In this document: positions 46,928-59,707 of the stretch, piece after piece
Numbering within the stretch: the stretch's first letter is position 1
Layout of the letters: every line of letters begins with the position of its first letter
NCBI GenBank assembly: GCA_025201345.1
Contig: JAIXMG010000001.1
Location: forward strand, 1,612,001-1,676,000
Origin: Thamnidium elegans
Taxonomy: Eukaryota > Mucoromycota > Mucoromycetes > Mucorales > Mucoraceae
Direction of reading: 5' to 3'
DNA: 64,000 bases
Notes under the pieces: generated by a model
Told to the model about the DNA's origin: nothing
Databases searched by the model: none
What the model saw: only the letters and a program-made list of their open reading frames with translations
Translations under genes and position numbers: made by a program

Positions 46928-48578
46928 AAAATATATACTATGTTACTCCCTTTTTTAATAATCACTACAAATTAATCTATACTTTTAACCGATCCTATTT
47001 TAATAAATATTTATAAAAAACACATGTAGCAACAGCTTGAAGCTTTTTTTCTCTAGTGCTGTAAATGAACAGAAATCTTGATCATTTTTTTAATCGCAAC
47101 CGTCCCTGTTTAGATCTTTTGAGAGGACAGACTTTAATTTTTTTTCTATTGTGCGTTATCAGCTGTCAAGAAACGAAACATGCGTTTTAAACATAAAGAA
47201 AGAAAAAAAAACGTTTGGACTTATAGTCTATCGTATCGTTTAAAAATAACCGTATTATCCCCACTTTATTTCTTTTCTGAAAAACTTTAATACATCAAAA
47301 TTGGCCATAGTAGAGATATTCTACTTTTTTTGTTTTTTGTTTTTTTTTTAAAAAAAAAAGGAAATTAAGATCTGAGGATTAGATATCCATAAGATACATG
47401 GTTAAGGAGGCAAAACTGTAATACAGCAATATATTTGGAATACTAATATCGTTACCAACTTTTTTTTTTTTTTTTTTTCATCCGCAAGATATTTAGAGAG
47501 GAATAGAAGTATCATCGAAAAATTATGATAACTCCTTTTTAGATATATGCAATTACGGGCCTTAAATGTACGGAAACATATTCGATATATGATCTATAGC
47601 CCTTCTTGAAACCCTGAAACAAGGATCGTACTTTTTAACTACGCGCATTAAGGTTATGTTTATTAATCGATCTTGAAGGCATTTATTAGTGATTCAATAG
47701 AAGGAGGAGAAAAAAATGATTTAAAATATATATGATACAATCTGAGAGATAGATAGCGCATAGTTGGTTACTGAATATCCCTAATATCAAGTATGTATGG
47801 CTGTTTCAACTGACCTTCCATTATAACGCTTATATGACAGATTGACGAGAAAAACGTCTCCTATTCAGTTACATGTACGTATAAGGCACAGTATTATTAC
47901 GTCATACAGTTCAGGCTTTAATAAAAAGAAAGCACATATAATTCCACACATGAGAAAATAATAATAAGTTGAAGCGACAAAATTAAGCAGGGAATTTCAT
48001 AATTATGAGAAAGGGCGAGGAACCTGTTTACTATTTTTAATCTTATGGTGTCAGCTGTTACAAAGAAAAATTTAAAAATGCGCTGAGCATGTAAGACTAC
48101 CATGCGCATAAAAACGTTACCTTTTTTTTCTTTTACGTATTTTAAGTATATTATGTATTAAGAATTAAGTTTTGTGAAAGGATAAGGGGAGAAAGCTGCA
48201 TAAATACGCTTCATCATAAGTTTAGTTGTATTCAACGAGTATAATACACTATTCACTATTTAGAGCCATCCTTGTGATATTAAAACATAATTTACCTATA
48301 GAATTTTTTTTATTAATGGCAGGAGTGTTTTATTATCTACTATGTACCAAACCAAACAAGGTTATTATAAGCACCAAACAATTTATAGTATGACTGTGAA
48401 TACTTTCCAAACGTTCCATGTGTTTAACTACGAGCGAAAAATCGTAAACGTCTCTTTAAAATATTAAATGGCTCGATTATAGCTCACGGAGAAACAGAAC
48501 AGAATGACCTCATGTTTTTTTTTAAAAAAAAAACCATATTAAGCCTACATTTAGTTACTGATAGACGGACGTTTTAGA

Positions 48579-48638
<60 letters not shown>

Positions 48639-50061
48639 GTATATACTAAACCTTGCTTATAAAGGCCATTATTAATTTTATTTACCATAAAATATACATA
48701 AAATAAACTTCTTATAAGTTCTAGTTGATAAAGCCAAATAAATCGAGTTACTATATTAAAGTGTTCCCCTTTTTTTATATTTAAAAACAATACAGTCTAC
48801 TCGATTATCATAAGACTAGCTATCAATAACGTATAAAAAATATGTGCCGATTATAAGTCGATTTTAAAGTTAAATCATCATATTAATTCTCCCTTAATAG
48901 CATTGCTATCGCGATTTACATATAAAAGCTTTTATTTTACTTATATGCTTTTACACGTGTATAAAAATATTATCAATCCAATTATCTATGTGCAGCAAAA
49001 AAAAGTTGGATTTAAATCAATACCAACATTATAACTTTATGTTTATAATCTATACAGATAGCCACGATCGACCAAAAGTTTATCGAGTATATATCTTTTG
49101 ATATAGACCTACGTACTTTAATTTTGACTAAATATATTTCGTATACAGGCTTTATTTGCTTAAGCTAACATTGAAATATCCAAGCACAAGTGTCTAATTT
49201 AGGTTTTGTAAACCGTGCTTTTTTTTTTAGTCAGTTGTCGGTTTTTTTATATTCAATTTTTCAAGTAAACTATTGGACTTCTATAGGTTTATAGTAGACA
49301 CCTATATATATATTTCATGTATGGTCAGCGTTGTGTATTTAATATGATTAAATCCGCAGCCAGACTTAATAGAAAATATTTGCTGATAGTCTCAACCATT
49401 TTACATTGTTCAAGTCTGTTGGCTAGAACACTTATGTCGACTGCTTACACTCCAAGTTTATTTCTTATAAAACTATAATATAATATGAATAAAAGTAAGC
49501 TGATGTTCGAAGGGATAAAAAAATACCCCCCCCCTTTTTTTGTTGTTGTTGTACTAAATGTTAAAACTATCTGATGCAAGGTACGATAACAGCCGAATTC
49601 GTTTGATTTTTAGCTGGTACAAATCTCAGATCTCAATATCTGATCGTGTTTTCCCTATTGTTAACTCAATTTTAGCCTAAAGTAAGTACCAAATAAAATA
49701 GACTACCTCCATAAAGTAATTTAGATCGAGTTAGAATAGCACATCCTTACTTGGAAAAAAGGTATATCTTCTAGAACAAAACATATCCCGTCATAAGTAT
49801 CAACAAGCTGATCTTCAATTAAAAAAAAATATGTAACGGTAAATAGTTACGTATTTGGTGTTTATTATAATATGTAAAGAAGGAATAAGCGCCGAAAAAA
49901 AAAAGATAGACAACAATAACCAAAAAAAAAAAAAAAAAAAAAAAAAATGGTTTAAACTGTAAACGGATTTGGCGAAATAATTCTAGGAATATCCTTATTG
50001 ATATTATCAATGACAAAATAATCTAATGGTTATATAATTAATACGTATTTACAGAATGAAA
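46928..50061. other. 3.1 kb gene-free region
   Basis: The space between the OPT gene and the converging bZIP gene holds no open frame above about 80 codons. It is AT-rich with homopolymers, including the 56-T run listed separately and an A27 run at about 49920-49946. No transposon fragment or RNA gene was recognised. Confidence 0.5.
48581..48636. repeat. Poly(T) tract of 56 bases
   Basis: An uninterrupted run of 56 T, the longest homopolymer in the window. It could be a slippage hotspot or, read on the other strand, the A-tail of an old retroposed copy. The exact length is likely to be unreliable in any assembly. Confidence 0.9.
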
Positions 50062-51226
50062 TTAGTCATATATACCTATACTGCTAATTCTTTTTGTCCT
50101 TGACGGTTCATCTTCACTTATCTGATCGTAATCAATACATACCTCGGCCATATTAGGCTTGACAAACATATTTAAATTTATATCTCGCATAATATACATT
50201 TCTTTTCGTCGTCTTAACGAGTCAAGCATTTTTTGAGCAAAAAAGACAGCCAATTCAACCGAGTTGTCTGGTCTTGTTGGTCGATAGTTTGGACATAAAA
50301 ACCAGTATTTTCGAATGAAATTAGGCGGTACAAACCAACAGTCTGGATTTCCTAATTCTCCCCCTATAAACATGGCGTTATCAAGTAATGTATTAAATAA
50401 TTCATTGGAATTATAAAAATCTTGAAAGATAATCATGTAGTCGCGCATAGTGGGTCCTGGAATCAAATCAATTCTAGGATCATGAGGTATTTTACGTTGT
50501 AATTCGGCTAAGAGATAAGAGGGATTAGTTTCAGTTATTATTTTATAAAATACTAGTGTTTAAAAAAGAAAAAAAAAAACTGTACTTGGTGTCAAAAGGA
50601 ACCGGTTATCATTTTGCTCTCGCATTGTCCTCATTTGATTTACGGCATCTAAAGCAGATATAGGACCAGCTACATATACTTTATTTGACATACTTGGTGA
50701 TAAATTGGTTTCTTTAATATCTTTCCAGAAATCTTCTTCTACAGGTATTTCAGGTATAAAGCTACTAGGTAATGAAGGTGGTGAAAAGTTTGATGTCTGA
50801 TGGGGTGACGAATAGTCCATAACATCTTCATCAACTTGGTTGTGTAACGTCGAGTTTTGATGGGGCTGTGATAAAAAGGTACGTATTTCTGGTGGAATGA
50901 GCGCAGCCATTTCTCGTGGAACTTGACCTAACCATAGCTCAGGTGGTACATCTTTCATTTGATTTACAAAATCATTTATGGTGTCAGGTTGTAAAAAGTA
51001 TTGCATTAATGCTGGGTCTAAGTCTAAATGGCCTAGTGATTGAACTGTCTCTGCTATATCATCAAAGGAAAATACGCCAGATAATGGGGGTAAATCATGT
51101 GTTGTAGAAGATGGAGGTGATGACATTAAAGGATCTATCATGTCATTACCGCTATAATATGAGTTATTTGTTGAAGCAGTAGAAGCAGTAGAAGGAATAT
51201 GATATTTATTTTGAGATTGATATTGA

Positions 51227-51270
<44 letters not shown>

Positions 51271-51876
51271 TTGTTGCTGTCGCTGTTGTTGTTGTTGCTG
51301 TTGTTGTCGCTGTTGCTGTTGTTGTGGCATGTGATCAAAAGCAGGCATTTCGGGGGAAGGAGAAGAAGTAGGTGACGATAATAAATCTTCAGGTAACATG
51401 GTGATGATACACCTTTGACTATTTAAAAAGAATTCCAAAGGTTGTGGTATTTCTTTTGTCCGTGAGAAAGTAGTGGTGTCTGAACCCATTCTATCTCTCA
51501 TTCCAGTATCCCATAATTTAGGTACATCCACTCTATTTGCCATACAAGCAATTTTTAAGGTTAGAACTTCACCCTTGAGAAAATTATTTTCGTAACGTAG
51601 TTCGTCTAATTTTAATTGAAGAGACTTTGCATCTTTTATTGCTTGATCACGCATATTTAAACATTTTTTGATATTAGTTTCAGCGTCACGCATTTCTCGC
51701 CTTTTACGTTCACGAAATGCTCTTTGAGCAGCTCTATTCTGTGCTTTTCTTTGAGCTGGAGATGGTGGATTTGGTTTGCGTCCTGGCTTCTTACGAGGTT
51801 TAATTGGCTTTCCATTTATATCCAAGTTTCCCAACTCAAATTCAGGGTCAAAGTGTTCAAATGCGATATGATCCAT
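50062..51876 (-). CDS. bZIP transcription factor with DUF3425 (copy A)
   Basis: Two exons (51876-50586 and 50507-50062) give 578 aa. The basic region is AQNRAAQRAFRERKRRE (Asn47 to about Arg60), the YAP/PAP1-like type, preceded by KPRKKPGRKPNPPSP and followed by a leucine-zipper coiled coil to about 110. A Gln-rich tract lies around 200-235, then acidic and Ser/Pro-rich stretches. The last exon is a DUF3425 domain (KIPHDPRIDLIPGP, MRDYMIIFQDF, GNPDCWFVPPNFIRKYWFL). An acceptor at 50553 would give a 33-nt intron; 50508 gives 78 nt with a pyrimidine-rich acceptor, keeps the frame and aligns better with the paralogue, so it was chosen. It lies head-to-head with copy B. Target genes are unknown. 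Confidence 0.9.
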
Positions 51877-53442
51877 TTTGAATGTGTGAATATAAGAAAA
51901 AGAAGAAAGAAAGAAAACAAAAGAAAACAAAATTTATAGAGCAATTCTAGACTGTAACCAACTTTAGCTATTTCTTGAACGTTGTACCACCTCGAGAAAA
52001 TGGGCAGCAACCACATGGCAATTTCTTTTTTTGTGTAATAGAAACAGCTTAAATAACTACATGTTTATAGCTAAATAATAATCCAATATCATAGTAACCA
52101 TGTTAGCATTAAAAAAATAAGGGTGAGTCAATTAGGCACGTTTTGTTGAATTGACAGATGTAGTAAGTGATATACATTAATTGTTATAATAAAAAAATAA
52201 AAAAATACACACACGCACATATATGTATTTTTCACATGCCAACTAATTCCCCTTGTTCAGTCACACTTTTTTTTTTTTTTTTTTTTTTTTTACAGTTGAT
52301 GCAGGAGTTTTGAATTATTTTAGTTGGCGCTCAGGTTCATTAAATCTATTTGACATAATGACTTTTGTGACCATAAGGATTATTTATGGTAGGGTTCTAT
52401 AATTTATGCTAAATAAAACCCGTTTATATCATTACACATTTAATATATATGCGGTTGATATTATGCGAGTTAATGTCACGTAATAAAAAATATCTACTAA
52501 AGTCAAAACGACTAAAATAATCATGCTAAAATATTTCTTAGTGGTTGAGATAAAATAGCTGTGTTACTTTTGAAGGAATTAGTGCTACGAAAAAAATATA
52601 TATATATATATGAGTTAATAACAAGTAATTTTCACCAAGTAGTGCATGTACACTTATTATATATACATAATTCCATATTTTTGTATTTGTCTTATCTGTA
52701 AAAAAGTAAAGTAAAATAAAAATGCACATATCTAACTCATTATCATGTTCTAGATGCTATTTTTACAGAGTTTAATCAAACCAATTCAGCCTCAGCCATT
52801 AAGTTTTTTTTTCACTCAATATATCGGTTTATAATGTAATTGTGGTTATAACCTGAACAAGTGAGAATGATGATCTTTAACGTCGGATTAAATGAAAACT
52901 ACCCGAGTTACTGCTCATGTCAAACTAATTTCTACCTGTTTTTTGACCGTGTTTTGGGTTGTTTTCCAGTCACTACCACGGTTGTCAAGTGTCTGTGATG
53001 TCTTACTTTAAAAAAGATTATTACCATTTTTAGTAAAAATGTCTCATTTTTCTTATTTCACATGCGAATTAGCAGAAAAAAAATAATTATACCGCCTTGA
53101 CATTTCGTTAAAATAATCACCCCAATTACTTAAAAACAAGAGTTTTTCGCTCATTTTTTTTTTTTTTTTTTATCGGTGGTAGATACTAACTATTATATAT
53201 ACAAAATGAATACTCTTATTTCACTCAATTTACATATAAAATACAAAGTAAACACCTATTTTAAATAAATTCAAGATAACGTATTGGATATCCGACAGTA
53301 GCAAGGTGGGTGCCCGGCCTGCAAAAAAAAAAAAAACCTTAAAAGTTCGATCTCGTTTTATTTTATCCTTTCTTTCTTTCCTTATTATTTTTCCCTTTAT
53401 TTTTTATATACATATATATTATTATTTTTTTTTAAAAAAAAA
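51877..53442. promoter_or_regulatory. Shared upstream region of the two bZIP genes
   Basis: 1.57 kb between two divergent paralogous bZIP genes. It has long T runs near 52267-52290 and 53155-53171, a palindromic TA stretch near 52595 and a TATA-like tract at about 53405-53420 before copy B. No open frame is credible. Being shared by both genes, it is the likely site of common control. Confidence 0.6.
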
Positions 53443-55268
53443 ATGGATTCGTATCTAGCTAATATAGATACTTATATGCAGCAGCAACGTCAACAGGAGT
53501 TGTTGTTAAAGAGACAAAGACAACAACAATTGTTGCAACAACAGCAACAACAGCATCGTTTGCAACAGCAACATAGTGCTAGTATGCAAAATTCACAACC
53601 CCTTCCTCCTTTAGTGGAAGACGACTGGTTAAGAAATATGTCCAATTTATCAGTTGGAACTACTACTAATCCCTTTTACCCTGATCCCACAATGTACATG
53701 TCAAATATTCCTAGCGATGCATATACTTCTAACAGCATGTCAAGCAATGACTACTCTCTTCCTCAGGAAAATTATTCTCAGCCAATGGAACCGCCTACTG
53801 GATATGATATGAATGGTCAACCTATTAGAATTCGAAAGAAGCCCGGTAGAAAGCCTAACCCTGCATCTCCCGCATTGCGTAAAGCTCAAAATCGCGCAGC
53901 CCAGCGAGCCTTTCGGGAGCGAAAGGAACGTCACTTGAAAGATTTGGAAACAACGATTCATAATTTACGAAATCAACGAAACAACGCTACACGAGAATTA
54001 AATGCCCTTAAAGGAAATTTAGAGTCTTACAAAGCAGAGAATTGGTATTTGAAGGGTGTTGTATTAACACTTCAATTTATCTGCATGCATCATAACATTA
54101 ATATCCCAACTCATTCACCTTATTTATCTGAAGAAGCTTTAGCAAAAATGGCACAAACTGCTCCTCATGCTATTGAAGCTTACGTCAACTCCTATACTAG
54201 AAATAATTTTAATTTAAAATCAACAATGTCTTATCATTTTGTTGATAATAATAATAACATACAGGAACCTGTTTCGAGTGAATCACCTCACTCTTATCAT
54301 GAACAAGAAGAATCCATGGACTATAGTGTAACTGAGGAAGACTATCACTCTCTTTCATCCCCTTCTCCACAACTACAACCACAATTAACTAAAGAAGAGG
54401 AAAGCGATTCAAATAAACCAGGATGGGCAAGTAGTCTTGACGACGTTACTTCACCTTTGCATCCCCCTACTTCTAGTTTGGACGCTATTCAACATATTCG
54501 TTTGAAATTAGGAGTACAATCTACTTTAAACAATGCAGATGATCAAGCTGCTGCTAGATTGAAACCAACTATTCTTCAGTTAGCTATTCCTCATGATCCT
54601 CGTATTGATTTAATTCCTACACCTCATATGCGTGACCGTATGATTATATTTAGAGACCAAATGGATTACGACAGATGTTTCTCTATGATGTTAAATGAAG
54701 CTGTTTATCATGGTGGTGACCCTACTATGAGTGAAAGTTGGGAATTGCCTGCTGATTTCTTTAGCGAATTCTGGTATTTAACTATCGATTATGATATTAA
54801 AAAAACCAATAAATGGAGACGTAGAAAGGGACTTGCCGATGTTGCTCCCGGCCCTCAACAGCAACAGCAACAACAGCAGGAGCAGGAACAACAATTAGCA
54901 AACGCTACGAAGTCTGTTGATTGGACTTCCATGTTACAACAAGGTGGAGACGATCAAGTTTGGAATGATGAAGTACTAGACCAAATTGTAAAAGGAATGC
55001 CTAGTCTACAGCCCATTAACCAAAAAAGTGGCTACCCGTTATCACCGCCAAGAAAGTTAGAACCATCTACCCCAGAAGCCGCTCTTCGAGATTCACCGAA
55101 ATCGATATATAGTAGATTAATGTCTGCACCGGAATCAAGGCAACGTGTCAGTTCTCCAAGTTTAGGTAATTCATTTATATAAAATTACTTTTTTTATTTT
55201 TGAGTATACTAACATTTTATATATTTACAGAAAAAATGATTGATTTAATCAATGAAGACTTTCCATAA
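53443..55268 (+). CDS. bZIP transcription factor with DUF3425 (copy B)
   Basis: Two exons (53443-55165 and 55231-55268) give 586 aa. The N-terminus is Gln-rich (residues 13-45). IRIRKKPGRKPNPASPAL leads into the basic region AQNRAAQRAFRERKERH (about 148-164) and a leucine zipper; copy A has the same PGRKPNP.SP lead-in. The DUF3425 region follows at about 380-460 (AIPHDPRIDLIPTPHMRDRM, MMLNEAVYHGGDP, LPADFFSEFWYL). A second Gln tract and a Ser/Pro tail end in EKMIDLINEDFP from the small last exon. The order of domains is the same as in copy A, so the pair probably arose by inverted local duplication. The 3' end lies only 44 bp from the converging HTD2-like gene. Confidence 0.92.
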
Positions 55269-55312
55269 AAATTGTACATACATAATAAAACCATTTGCAC
55301 ACACATATATTA

Positions 55313-56430
55313 TTATAAAACCACTGTAGCCGACCCTTTGACAGCTAAGTGACCTAAATGATCAGTTATCCAAACCTCGTACCGATCTGAGTCATTAGAT
55401 TTCTTTCCAGATAAAGTCAATGGCCTGTTCACATAAAGTGGGGTTAAACATTTGTACTCAAACGATTTCATCTTTTGTTTCGTTTTCGTTCTCAGGAAAT
55501 CTAAAAGTAAAGTTCCGCTTAAAGGCCCATGAACCAAGCAAGCTTTTTTTTTTTTTTAGAACCGAATGAATCTCTTTTTTTTTCTTTCTTTTTACGTAAT
55601 CTTACCTGGATGGTTTTCTACTTTTGTTGCATATTCATGATCAAAATGAATTTTATGAGAATTGAATGTAAGTGCTGAATATCTAAACAATAAGATAGAA
55701 CTAGGTGTAATAGTTTTTGAAAACTCGGCCTTTTTTTTAACTAAAAAATGTGTGGGGTTTAGCCGCGGTAGACCTTTACATATTAAAAAAAAAAAAAACT
55801 TACCTGTTATTCCCCTAGTAACGGCACTAGTTTTTTCTTGTTCCGGATGATATACTAAGCATCTTTGTTCTCTCATAGACCACCCATGTCCATTTTCAAT
55901 ATCTTTATTAATCCAGACCATGGCAGAATCGCCCATACGTCCTTGTCTCAACTCAGCATGATCTAACGCGGTCGTCATCTTGACTTGATCCCCTACCTTT
56001 AACGGGTTCTCTAAACTCCAATCTAAGTGTGCCCCAACCCACATACGCTGTGAGAATGGTTTTGGCGGAAAATAAGACGTTTCATATCCATCTGATGCTA
56101 AATTACCCTCTTGCGTTCGGGGCGGAAAGTATGCGTGGTGCCAACAAGGTGGCACGTTAGTGCCTTCTTTTGGAACTTTTTCATTAACATACTCGGATTC
56201 ACCAAGCGTATTAGCTAAAAGATTGAACTGTGAACCTGTAATTTCGTCCCATGTCGTTTCAACACAATTAGCTTTGGTTTCCACTTCCCATTGTTGTAAC
56301 AGTTGGCCTGTTGAATAAAATCTCGGACGCGTCAAGTTCTATTATATAAAATGCTTTAATAACATTCTATTGAGCCAAGTGTCATTTATACCTTTTTCAG
56401 AACGGGCAACATTCTTTGGATTTTCAGCAT
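55313..56430 (-). CDS. Mitochondrial HTD2-like 3-hydroxyacyl-thioester dehydratase
   Basis: Four exons (56430-56392, 56338-55804, 55740-55606, 55542-55313) give 312 aa. The basic, hydroxyl-containing N-terminus (MLKIQRMLPVLKKNLTRPRF) suggests mitochondrial import. Family blocks are HHAYFPPRTQEGNLASDGYE, QRMWVGAHLDW, FRYSALTFNSHKIHFDHEYA (the hot-dog hydratase core with the His) and LVHGPLSGTLLLDF. These match the fungal HTD2 and animal mesaconyl-CoA-hydratase-like group, which carries out dehydration in mitochondrial type II fatty-acid synthesis, a step needed for lipoate and respiration. A role as an itaconate-pathway or other acyl-thioester hydratase is the alternative. Confidence 0.88.
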
Positions 56431-57953
56431 GATTCGAAAAACCCCTTTTTTGATCACTAAAGGGTAAAAGTAGTAAAACTTGTTCGCGCTGTCCCAATGT
56501 GTTTCTGAGTTTATTTGCTTTGTACTATGCGCGGTTGATTAAACATTCAATCTTTCGGTACAAACGTTTAATGGTGCCATTGTATATATAATACGCAAAA
56601 TTATTAATATATAGATCCCCCGATATAGATTAAAGCAAAGGGTATTGATATGTTAAAATTAAAACTAAAGGTTAAAATAGTGTTTTAATACAGTAATAAT
56701 ACACCTTGATCGAACTTTTTTTTTCAGTCGGCATATACGTAGTATATATATATCGATTCAGTGCTATTTAGTCATTGGCTAAAGAGGTGCAATAGTGCTT
56801 GTAAAGTAACTCCTGCCATTGTTGTACGATTTTATATCTTACGTTACATGTAAACTCCCCCCCTCCTTTTTTTCCCGCAGCATTTCATCTTAATCAGATT
56901 TAATTTTTGGTGCATCTATTTTATTGTCACCTCACCCCTTAAAAAAACAACAGAAACCCTAACGTTTGAAGTTTTAACATTTCATATAATCTTCAAGTAA
57001 TTAATCAAAAAGTGCATAGTTTACGCCGAACCTAGCCAAATATTGCGAAAGATACAAAGTGTTTCAGATGAAACAGATGCGGGACTCAAACCACCCCTTA
57101 TTTGCAAGCAACTAGAAAAATTCCATGGTCTTAAACAAGGTTTAAACAGGAACGTATCATGTGGAACAATAGTGGGTGGGATCTGATCACTGTTATTACT
57201 ACACGAAAATCAGCGGGAAAAAAACAAAAAACAAAAAAGAGGCAGAACAATGTACACTATTAATATCTTGTATTTTCTTACGCCAGGACCTTAACCCAAG
57301 CATAAAGAAATCTTTACGATACCAAGTATAATTTTTTATTTACACTTAACTTTATTCTAGCATTTTCTTAAATAAAAGAGAATTATTCCGTAACTATAAA
57401 AAAATATGCATTTTTTTTTACCAATGAAAGAAATAATGCTATATCCAGAACTTAGTTTATTTAAAACGCCTGTTTACATAAAACGGAATACACAACAACT
57501 TTATAATAATAATAATAAAAGTTGTAAACGCCTTGAATAGTTACGATAATCCGTCGTCATATTTGAAAAAGGACAACAATAGATGTAAATTAGGAGTTAT
57601 CTCCTATGTACAACGATGTAACCTAATTGTTTTTTTTTTCCTTTGTAGTTAGATAAATTAAGGAGATGTCGCATTCTTTACATATTACTTTTTATTTGTC
57701 GCACTGGACGAAGATCCCACACAATAGAGACTTGTTTGTTTCTTACAATTCTGATGATTCAATATTGACATAATCAGTATAAAGAAGGACACGTGTATAT
57801 ATAAAGAAGATTGTTACACTACCAAACTGATCATGCGACGGCATGCGAAAACCACAGGCACACTAAAAAATCCTTTTTTAAAATGAAAAAGGTCCATGTA
57901 ACTTTATGTGAAACCCGAAGGCGGGCATGCAAAAAAAAAGCACACACGCTACC

Positions 57954-58000
<47 letters not shown>

Positions 58001-58053
58001 TAACAAATATACTTTTTGTTAGCAGCGCCAAGACGCCTTATATTTGACAGCTT
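56431..58053. promoter_or_regulatory. Divergent upstream region (HTD2-like / JmjC genes)
   Basis: 1.62 kb between two divergent start codons. It contains an (AAT)n tract near 57504-57517 and a T41 run at 57956-57996 just before the JmjC gene. No gene or element is recognised. Confidence 0.5.
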
Positions 58054-59484
58054 ATGATTTTCAAAGACTTGTACGACGCGCTAGTAGAATTATTAGACGA
58101 GAAAGACAATAGAAAAGGTATTGTTTTATAACTCCCCATTGTAGCCTTGAGAAACTTATTAAAAAAAAAATTACAAGATTTGGAGGCATGTGGAGCTTCT
58201 GTTCATCAGTTGTTCCAAAGTACATTGGACACGAAAGACACAAGTGATACAAAAGAATTACTTTATAAAGCAAACGCTTTAATAGATTACTGTAATGAGC
58301 AAATACTCTTGTACCATTTCAAAGATGTTCCTGTTCATTGGCGTCGTATGATGATGGATGCTGGATTACTAGTTACTTTAATTCAACTTTCTTCAGTAGA
58401 TACGGACTTTCAAGTAGCAGAAGCTCAAGTACAAAAGATCATCAGTGACTTAGACACCTGCTGTGTGGTGAGTGGGTCACCTGGCCCTGACCGAAGATTT
58501 ATGTCCAACATTGTTCTTGACCAACTACAAATATGGCTAACCGACCATCGTACAACAAAAGAACGGAACTATAAAAAATCAAAGGTAGCACGAGAAGAAA
58601 TTTGTGTGACACTAAACTACCCTATTCAAAGATTGTCCGAACCTCCTAGTTTTGAATGGTTCTTAAATCATTGTAATCAAGATATACCTACACCCTTTAT
58701 TATACCAAAGGGAGCAATAAATCACTGGCCTGCTTGTAATGAGCATCCGTGGTCATCTTTAGATTATTTGCTTTCAGTTGCCGGTGATCGTGTAGTACCA
58801 GTAGAGATCGGAAGTCAATATACGGATTCGAACTGGGGCCAAAAGATGATGAGATTCTCTGATTTTGTAAATGATCATATTGAAAATAAGGAGGGTAAAC
58901 CTGCTTATTTAGCTCAACACGATATATTTTATCAAATACCGAGATTAGAAAAAGATGTTATAGTTCTAGATTATTGTTACATTGAACCCAACTTGACGAA
59001 ACTTTATCCTTGTAGAACCAAGGACGTTATAAAGAACGCTTGGTTTGGACCCAAAGGAACCATATCACCTTTACACCAAGACCCTTATCATAACTTATTA
59101 GTTCAGGTAGTTGGAAGTAAATATTTAAAGTTAATCTCTCCTCAGCAATCAGAGTTTGTTTATCCGAGAACTGGCTTAATGACTAATACTAGTGAGGTAA
59201 TAATACTATTCGATTATAAATAATAACTCTATATGTAGTAATATATTACTATAGGTGGATGTAGATAATCCGGATTATGAAAAGTACCCGCGCTTCAAGC
59301 AAGTTGATTATATTGAATGTATATTACAGCAAGGTGAAATATTATATATACCTGTAAGTTTTTTATACTTTTATATATATGTATATATATAATGTATAAT
59401 GCTAATCTTATATGTACTTAGCCAAAGTGGTGGCACTATGTTAAATCCTTGGAAACTAGTTTTAGTGTTAGTCTCTGGTTTTAA
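58054..59484 (+). CDS. JmjC-domain oxygenase of the KDM8/JMJD5 type
   Basis: Exons 58054-58117, 58178-59196, 59255-59353 and 59422-59484 give 414 aa. The N-terminal helical region (to about 190) is of the JMJD5 kind. The catalytic cupin follows: PFIIPKGAINHWPA, WSSLDYLLSVAGDRVVPVEI, AQHDIFYQIPRL, GPKGTISPLHQDPYHN and PPKWWHYVKSLETSFSVSLW. The Fe(II) triad is His321, Asp323 and His399, with the 2-oxoglutarate-binding lysine in the same fold. Animal JMJD5 is reported as an arginyl hydroxylase or histone-tail enzyme; the fungal role is unclear. Intron 1 is ambiguous: acceptors at 58144 and 58177 both keep the frame and differ by 11 codons (425 or 414 aa). Confidence 0.9.
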
Positions 59485-59707
59485 AAAAAAAAACTATTGT
59501 TGGTGTGTGAGAACGCTCTAAATAGGAAGGTACAACAAAAAGAGGAATATTGGTTCACATGTACGATTTGTTAAATCGGGTTATTAAGTTGAGTGGTCAA
59601 TTTCCTTTTTTTATTGATTTCAATACAGCGTTTATTGAATTATTTTGTTTGTGCAACGCTATTTTTATAAATAAAGAACTATGTACATAATGAAGGAGGG
59701 TATTATT

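Noticed and set aside
50553..50585. A 33-nt intron in bZIP copy A
   Set aside because: Frame-compatible, but the 78-nt alternative ending at 50508 has a better pyrimidine tract and matches the paralogue.
51138..51338. An Asn-rich open frame in the bZIP copy A region
   Set aside because: It is a shifted reading of the CAG/CAA glutamine tract of the bZIP protein on the same strand.
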